This document shows, one piece after another, positions 24,530-28,616 of a stretch of DNA of 28,616 nt. The position numbers were made by a program, and so were the translations under genes. The notes below the pieces were generated by a model that saw only the letters and a program-made list of their open reading frames with translations, ran no database searches and was not told where the DNA came from. The DNA is from JBBQKP01 sp038326995 (GTDB taxonomy: Bacteria > Planctomycetota > Phycisphaerae > Tepidisphaerales > Tepidisphaeraceae): the NCBI GenBank assembly GCA_038326995.1, contig JBBQKP010000016.1, forward strand, positions 1-28,616, given 5' to 3'. The stretch's first letter is position 1. The number at the start of each line of letters is the position of its first letter.

Positions 24530-26197
24530 ATGGATCGTCGGGACATGAGATTATTCAGCACCTCAGACCAGGGCTACCCAGACGAAGCAGGCGTGTTTCA
24601 CCACGACGGCGGGCCTGATCAGCCTGCCGAAACAAAAGAAGATCTCATCGAAATCGGCGAAACGGAACCCGCACTTCTAAAATGCGACGGCGTTGTAAGC
24701 GCGGCCGTGGTCGTCCGCTTGAAAGAGCAGGAAGAAAACGGCGAGTCCGCTCATCTTATAGCGTTCATCCAACCGAAGAATTCAATGATGCCCGACGTCC
24801 GACAACTGCCAGACCAGCTGAAGGATCGGCCTCCAACTTTCACGGTGCCGGGCCAATTCGATTGTGTTGATCAACTGCCTCGGACCCTTGCCGACCAAAA
24901 ACATCATCTTGCATTGCCCGAGCTGTCCCCCGGGCCGACCCCCGGGCTGTCGATTGCAAGATTGGTGGGCGACGAACCCAATAACTATTTCGAAGCTCGC
25001 ATCCTTGAGATCATGCGCGAACTGCTTCAATGTGAAACTTTGGGCGCGAGCGACAGCTTCTTCGACCACGGCGGAGACTCAATGTCCGCCGTCGAGCTCG
25101 TGCTCTTGATCGAAAAGGCCATGGGTAAGCGTCTTCCACTGGTCAGCTTTTATCAGCACCCCTCGGCCCGCAGACTCGCTGCCGTTATCGAACAAGACAC
25201 CTCCGCCGATGACCTTCAGCAGCAGGAAGTCATCACGCTGAGCCGTGCGGCCGATCACCATGCCGCTCAGCATGCCGCCGACATTCAATCCGATCGTCCG
25301 CCGCTCTTTTGCCTTCCAGGTCGCGGCGGGACGGCTTTCAACTTTCAGTCCTTAGCGCGCGCACTGAACGACGAACAAACCGCATCACACAACCAACGCA
25401 CAGTCATCGGCCTTCAGTACCCGGGCCTGAGCGGCGTCGACCATCCCTTCGATGATGTTCCATCTTTGGCTCGCGAACTCATCAGGCGAATTCAGCTTGT
25501 CAGGCCCGTCGGCCCGTATCTTCTGCTGGGCTATTCCTTCGGAGGACTGGTCGCCTACGAAATCGCACACCAATTGCGACAGGCAGGCCAGGCCGTCGAT
25601 TTCGTGGGCCTGATCGACACCACCGCCCCCGCGTCGATGGCAAAAAAACCACTCTTTCAGCGACTGGCTCTGCACGTCAATCGAATCGTCAACCCGGGTG
25701 AACTCGGCCGAATGGGCTACATCCGCACACGTGCAGCACGCATTCCTGCCAAACTGCTCGGGCGATCCCGAAACGCACCCACACCCACTCTGGGCGATGA
25801 AATCGAGCCGACGGCAGGTCCCACATCTCAGATCGCGGTCAGTGCCTGGTCCCCTTCAGTTCCTCTTGACATCTCACTCGAATCGATTTCGGGCCAAACG
25901 ATTACGCAGGCGCTCCAGCGACTCGTCGAAGCCACCACAAAAGCACGACAAAAATACACCAATCCGCCCGCACTCGACGGGCCGATTCACCTGTACAAAA
26001 GTGAGTCAAAGCCCGAATGGCTCGAATTCTGCACGCTGGGCGACGATTACGGCTGGGAACGGCTCGTGAGAGGTCAGGTCATTCAGAATCCCATCAAGGG
26101 AAGTCATCTCAAGGTCCTCAATGCCGGCAATGTGCCGACCCTGGCGAAATTGCTGAAGGAAACGCTGACGGTCACGCCTCACGTGCCAGCAACTTAA
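24530..26197 (+). CDS. Orphan NRPS terminus: degenerate A-domain end, carrier protein, thioesterase
   Basis: This 555-residue protein is the C-terminal end of a nonribosomal peptide synthetase without the rest. Residues 7-130 align with an adenylation domain from motif A7 onward: LFSTSDQG in place of YRTGDLG, EIGETEPALL in place of ELGEIEAALL, and LPRTLADQK in place of LPLTPNGK, so the catalytic Lys is shifted or replaced by Gln. Residues 153-222 are a carrier protein with GGDSMSA (Ser184 for phosphopantetheine). Residues 257-545 are a type I thioesterase: GYSFGG (Ser336), LIDTTAP (Asp363) and GSHLKVL (His526) form the triad. Carrier and thioesterase look functional; the A part does not. No core A or condensation domain precedes it, and the frame is closed by a stop at 24506. 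Ribosome site not evident. Confidence 0.85.
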   Translation: MDRRDMRLFSTSDQGYPDEAGVFHHDGGPDQPAETKEDLIEIGETEPALLKCDGVVSAAVVVRLKEQEENGESAHLIAFIQPKNSMMPDVRQLPDQLKDRPPTFTVPGQFDCVDQLPRTLADQKHHLALPELSPGPTPGLSIARLVGDEPNNYFEARILEIMRELLQCETLGASDSFFDHGGDSMSAVELVLLIEKAMGKRLPLVSFYQHPSARRLAAVIEQDTSADDLQQQEVITLSRAADHHAAQHAADIQSDRPPLFCLPGRGGTAFNFQSLARALNDEQTASHNQRTVIGLQYPGLSGVDHPFDDVPSLARELIRRIQLVRPVGPYLLLGYSFGGLVAYEIAHQLRQAGQAVDFVGLIDTTAPASMAKKPLFQRLALHVNRIVNPGELGRMGYIRTRAARIPAKLLGRSRNAPTPTLGDEIEPTAGPTSQIAVSAWSPSVPLDISLESISGQTITQALQRLVEATTKARQKYTNPPALDGPIHLYKSESKPEWLEFCTLGDDYGWERLVRGQVIQNPIKGSHLKVLNAGNVPTLAKLLKETLTVTPHVPAT

Positions 26198-26201
26198 CTA
26201 G

Positions 26202-26275
26202 TGTTCCCGAGAGGGCTCGAACCTCTAACCTTCGGCTTCGGAGGCCAACGCTCTATCCAATTGAGCTACGAGAAC
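26202..26275 (-). tRNA. tRNA-Arg (anticodon CCG)
   Basis: Read on the minus strand this 74-nt gene folds into a full cloverleaf: acceptor GTTCTCG with CGGGAAC (one G-T pair), D-arm GCTC/GAGC, anticodon stem TTGGC/GCCGA with loop CTCCGAA and anticodon CCG, and T-arm AGAGG/CCTCT with TTCGAGC. The discriminator base is A and CCA is not encoded. It lies four bases from the convergent NRPS-like stop codon. Confidence 0.95.
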
Positions 26276-26315
26276 AGTTGCCTTCATCATCGCCCCTTCC
26301 CTAGAATGTTCAAGA

Positions 26316-26735
26316 GTGACGGCCCCGGTGACCAATCCCCTTGTTCTTTTCTACGACGGTCATTGCGGCCTGTGTGCTCATAGCGTCAAGTTCGTCATCG
26401 CACGCGACAAAGCCCAGAAATTCAAATTTGCCATGCTCCAGGGTGATGTCTTCAGCAAAATGGTGCGAGGTTCATCGACCGGTGAGATTCCTGACAGCAT
26501 GGTTGTCATGACGCCCGAAGGCAAAGTGTTGACCAAAAGCGACGCCGCCATCGAGATCAATCGTCAGCTTGGCGGGTTATGGAACGTCTTCGCGTTTGTC
26601 GGCTCATGGACGCCTCGGTTCCTGCGCGACGGCATTTATGATTTGGTCGCGCGCAACCGCAAGCGTTTTTTCGCGCCGCCGCCCGACGCGTGCCCGCTCA
26701 TGCCGCCCGAATTTCGCGGCCGGTTTTTGGATTAG
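26316..26735 (+). CDS. DCC family thiol-disulfide oxidoreductase (DUF393)
   Basis: This 139-residue protein belongs to the DCC/DUF393 family, small thioredoxin-fold proteins. The signature is LFYDGHCGLCAHSVKF with Cys17 and Cys20, followed by FAMLQGD, DSMVVMTPEGKVLTKSDAA and a C-terminal helix region ending in PLMPPEFRGRFLD. It starts with GTG 26316; GTG 26328 is equally possible and would shorten it by four residues. It probably exchanges disulfides in the cytoplasm, but substrates of the family are poorly known. It is convergent with moaE across a 35-bp gap. Confidence 0.9.
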   Translation: MTAPVTNPLVLFYDGHCGLCAHSVKFVIARDKAQKFKFAMLQGDVFSKMVRGSSTGEIPDSMVVMTPEGKVLTKSDAAIEINRQLGGLWNVFAFVGSWTPRFLRDGIYDLVARNRKRFFAPPPDACPLMPPEFRGRFLD

Positions 26736-26770
26736 TCGCCACAAGGATTCGCTGACATCTCTCGCGCACT

Positions 26771-27181
26771 TCACGGGTGCGACCACTCTCCGGAATATGT
26801 ACGCGTCACGTCACGCTTCCAGATCGTCACATTCGCTTTGATCTGCTCGATCAAAAAACGCGTGGCCTCGAATGATGCGTGTCGATGGGGTGTGGAAACG
26901 CCGACCAATACGCTCATCTCACCAACGGCAACCCGCCCGACTCGGTGCAGCATGACGAGCTTTCGCACGCCGAATGTTTCGCGCGACATCACGGCGATAG
27001 ACCGCATCTGCCCGATCGCCATCGGCTCGTAGGCCTTGTAATCCAGCGCCAGCAGGTCGGCCGAGTCAGCGCGCGTCGTGCCGATGAACAGATCGATCGC
27101 ACCGGCTTCAGGGTCAGCTAGAAACGTCGTCGCGATGTGAACGCTCAGCGGCGTGTGGAGGATGTCGATCCAGTCGGTCAT
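26771..27181 (-). CDS. moaE: Molybdopterin synthase catalytic subunit MoaE
   Basis: MoaE is the large subunit of molybdopterin synthase, which inserts two sulfurs, carried by MoaD, into precursor Z (cPMP). The 136 residues fit the family. Motifs are GAIDLFIGTTR, LDYKAYEPMA, HRVGRVAVGEMSVLVGVSTPHR and IKANVTIWKRD, with Lys115 and Lys122 spaced seven residues apart like the catalytic lysines 119 and 126 of E. coli MoaE. GTTR replaces the usual GTVR. No moaD, moaA or moaC is in the window. ATG 27181 starts the protein; a 14-bp degenerate repeat lies just upstream. Confidence 0.92.
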   Translation of the reverse strand: MTDWIDILHTPLSVHIATTFLADPEAGAIDLFIGTTRADSADLLALDYKAYEPMAIGQMRSIAVMSRETFGVRKLVMLHRVGRVAVGEMSVLVGVSTPHRHASFEATRFLIEQIKANVTIWKRDVTRTYSGEWSHP

Positions 27182-27193
27182 GGTTTGAAGCGC

Positions 27194-27235
27194 AAATTAC
27201 ATCAGCTAATTTACACCACCCAATTTACATGAGAA
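27194..27235. repeat. Degenerate 14-bp tandem repeat between moaE and ychF
   Basis: Three 14-bp units begin AAATTACAT, AATTTACAC and AATTTACAT (27194-27207, 27208-27221, 27222-27235). TTTGAAGCGCA also occurs on both sides (27184-27194 and 27241-27251). The array fills the divergent promoter space of moaE and ychF. Confidence 0.65.
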
Positions 27236-27293
27236 CGGCTTTTGAAGCGCACGCCCTCGACGCCGGGCATCGCACCGGCATAATCGCTTGGCT

Positions 27294-28388
27294 ATGGCAC
27301 TCGAAGTCGGAATCGTCGGTCTGCCCAACGTCGGGAAATCCACACTGTTTAACGCCCTCACCTCCGCCGGTGCGCTGGCGGCGAATTATCCATTCGCCAC
27401 GATCGAGCCCAACATCGGCGTGGTTGCCGTGCCTGATTCACGGCTCGCGCAGATCAACGAATATCTCGCCACCCAGAAAATCATTCCCGCGCAGCTTCGC
27501 GTCGTCGATATCGCCGGGCTGGTGAAAGGCGCGGCTCAAGGCCTGGGTCGGGGCAATAAATTTCTCTCCACGATCCGCGAAGTCGATGCGATTCTGCACG
27601 TCGTTCGCTGTTTCGAAGACCCCGACGTGCAGCACGTCGACGGCTCGCCCGACCCGATTCGCGATGCCGAGACGATCGACACCGAGCTCGCCCTCGCCGA
27701 CGTCGAGGTCGTGAACAATTCGCTCTACAACGCAGAGCGAAAGGCGAAGAGCGGCGACAAGGAGGCCGTCGCACGTGTCGAAGTGCTGAAGAAAATTCAG
27801 GCACCGCTCAATGATGCGCAGCCGGTGCGTTCGATGGATCTCACCCTAGACGAGATCGAAATTCTCAAGCCGCTGGGCCTCATCACGCTCAAGAAAGTGC
27901 TCTACGTGATGAACGTGAGTGAGACGGATCTGCTGGGCACGGGTGCGCTGGCGAGCAGCGTGCGCGAGCGTGCGAAGAAGGAGGGCGGCAGCGTCGTGCC
28001 GGTATGTGCGAAGATTGAGAGCGAACTGTCGGAGCTTCCCGAGGCCGACCGCGCCGAAATGTTGTCGGCCGTCGGTCTGGGTGAACCCGCACTTGCGACG
28101 CTCACGCGCGAAGCCTATCAACTGCTGGGCCTGCAGAGTTATTTCACGGCCGGGCCTAAGGAAATTCGCGCCTGGACTGTACACGTTGGCGCGACTGCGC
28201 CGCAGGCGGCGGGTGTGATTCACACGGACTTTGAAAAGGCGTTTATCCGCGCGGAAATCTACACGATCGAAGACCTCAAACACTTCAAGACCGAGGCCGC
28301 GATCAAGGCTGCGGGAAAGATGCGGGCCGAGGGAAAAGGGTACGTCATGCGTGACGGCGACATCGCCCACTTCCTGACCAGCGCGTGA
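27294..28388 (+). CDS. ychF: Redox-regulated Obg-family ATPase YchF
   Basis: YchF (OLA1 in eukaryotes) is a universally conserved P-loop protein that prefers ATP to GTP and binds ribosomes. From ATG 27294 it has 364 residues, the same as the usual length. The P-loop is GLPNVGKST (8-16), G3 is DIAGLVKGAAQGLGRGNKFL, and the G4 region reads NVSE rather than NKxD, as is typical of this ATPase branch. The C-terminal TGS-like domain ends RAEGKGYVMRDGDIAHFLTSA. A TTG at 27288 is a less likely start. Its stop overlaps a possible small ORF as GTGA. Confidence 0.96.
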   Translation: MALEVGIVGLPNVGKSTLFNALTSAGALAANYPFATIEPNIGVVAVPDSRLAQINEYLATQKIIPAQLRVVDIAGLVKGAAQGLGRGNKFLSTIREVDAILHVVRCFEDPDVQHVDGSPDPIRDAETIDTELALADVEVVNNSLYNAERKAKSGDKEAVARVEVLKKIQAPLNDAQPVRSMDLTLDEIEILKPLGLITLKKVLYVMNVSETDLLGTGALASSVRERAKKEGGSVVPVCAKIESELSELPEADRAEMLSAVGLGEPALATLTREAYQLLGLQSYFTAGPKEIRAWTVHVGATAPQAAGVIHTDFEKAFIRAEIYTIEDLKHFKTEAAIKAAGKMRAEGKGYVMRDGDIAHFLTSA

Positions 28389-28555
28389 TCGAGTGGGTTC
28401 TCGCGTCAGAAAATTCGAAGGCGGCAATCGCTATCGCCGGGATGTCAATCGTTCGGCAGAAGCGTCACGGAGTGACGCCGTCAAAAGTCGTGCGCGAAAA
28501 CTGCTGGCGTTCATATGACAACCCGAAGGCGATCATGAATCTGGCTCAGTCCTGA
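28385..28555 (+). CDS. Possible 56-residue ORF coupled to ychF
   Basis: A GTG at 28385 overlaps the ychF stop (GTGA), and the frame runs 56 codons to TGA 28555. The product begins MIEWVLASENSKAAIAIAGM and is basic in its middle. The overlap is what a coupled gene would show, but the short length and lack of a recognisable family leave chance open. Confidence 0.25.
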   Translation: MIEWVLASENSKAAIAIAGMSIVRQKRHGVTPSKVVRENCWRSYDNPKAIMNLAQS

Positions 28556-28616
28556 ACGCAATGATTCTGAAACTTAAGTCACGCCGGGTTCAGTCCGATG
28601 CTGATGTTGTGACTAC

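Overview
The window looks like chromosome of a planctomycete, most likely of the Phycisphaerae side of the phylum. The points for this are a LEPR-XLL-like N-terminal sorting motif on a cyclophilin/RTX surface protein, a TlpA-type thioredoxin carrying several carboxypeptidase-regulatory-like beta domains, many genes without a clear Shine-Dalgarno sequence, and fairly high GC. The phylum is an inference from gene content; no rRNA or other marker is present. I see no phage, insertion sequence, transposase or CRISPR array.

Layout. 1-3.2 kb: a two-gene cell-envelope glycosyltransferase operon (GT-C membrane enzyme, then a GT9 heptosyltransferase-like enzyme). 3.2-5.4 kb: a convergent hybrid histidine kinase. 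5.8-7.3 kb: an exported SH3-like/proline-rich protein behind an 18-bp palindrome. 7.6-8.6 kb: a PII signal protein lacking the usual uridylylation tyrosine, a strong terminator, then an MTH1-type Nudix hydrolase. 8.7-13 kb, minus strand: murC and murB overlapping by ATGA, followed by a membrane-anchored coiled-coil protein with FlgT-C-like and BRCT-like C-terminal parts. 13.3-14.0 kb: a small conserved-looking protein coupled to a GNAT acetyltransferase. 14.3-15.2 kb: a PfkB sugar/nucleoside kinase. 15.7-18.6 kb: the large TlpA-like protein. 18.7-21 kb: a ROK-type kinase divergent from an orphan Tad-type protein with proline-rich repeats. 21.5-23.7 kb: the LEPR-XLL/cyclophilin/RTX protein. 24.5-26.2 kb: an orphan NRPS terminus (degenerate adenylation C-subdomain, carrier protein, thioesterase). 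26.2-28.6 kb: tRNA-Arg(CCG), a DCC-family thiol oxidoreductase, moaE, ychF and a possible tiny ORF.

Two themes run through the window beyond the genes. First, short tandem repeats are frequent: coding arrays have units of 12, 15 or 45 bp, while gene-free arrays mostly use 7, 13 or 14 bp. Second, intergenic spaces carry dispersed palindromic repeats: a BIME-like inverted pair with a compensatory base-pair change at 14.12-14.18 kb, and a second family at 15.4 kb with a related copy at 23.9 kb.

Most genes are housekeeping or envelope genes in small units. The most unusual individual items are the orphan NRPS terminus, the Y51M PII protein, the membrane coiled-coil protein with a BRCT-like end, and the two REP-like families. 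No clearly new multi-gene defence or biosynthetic system could be recognised.
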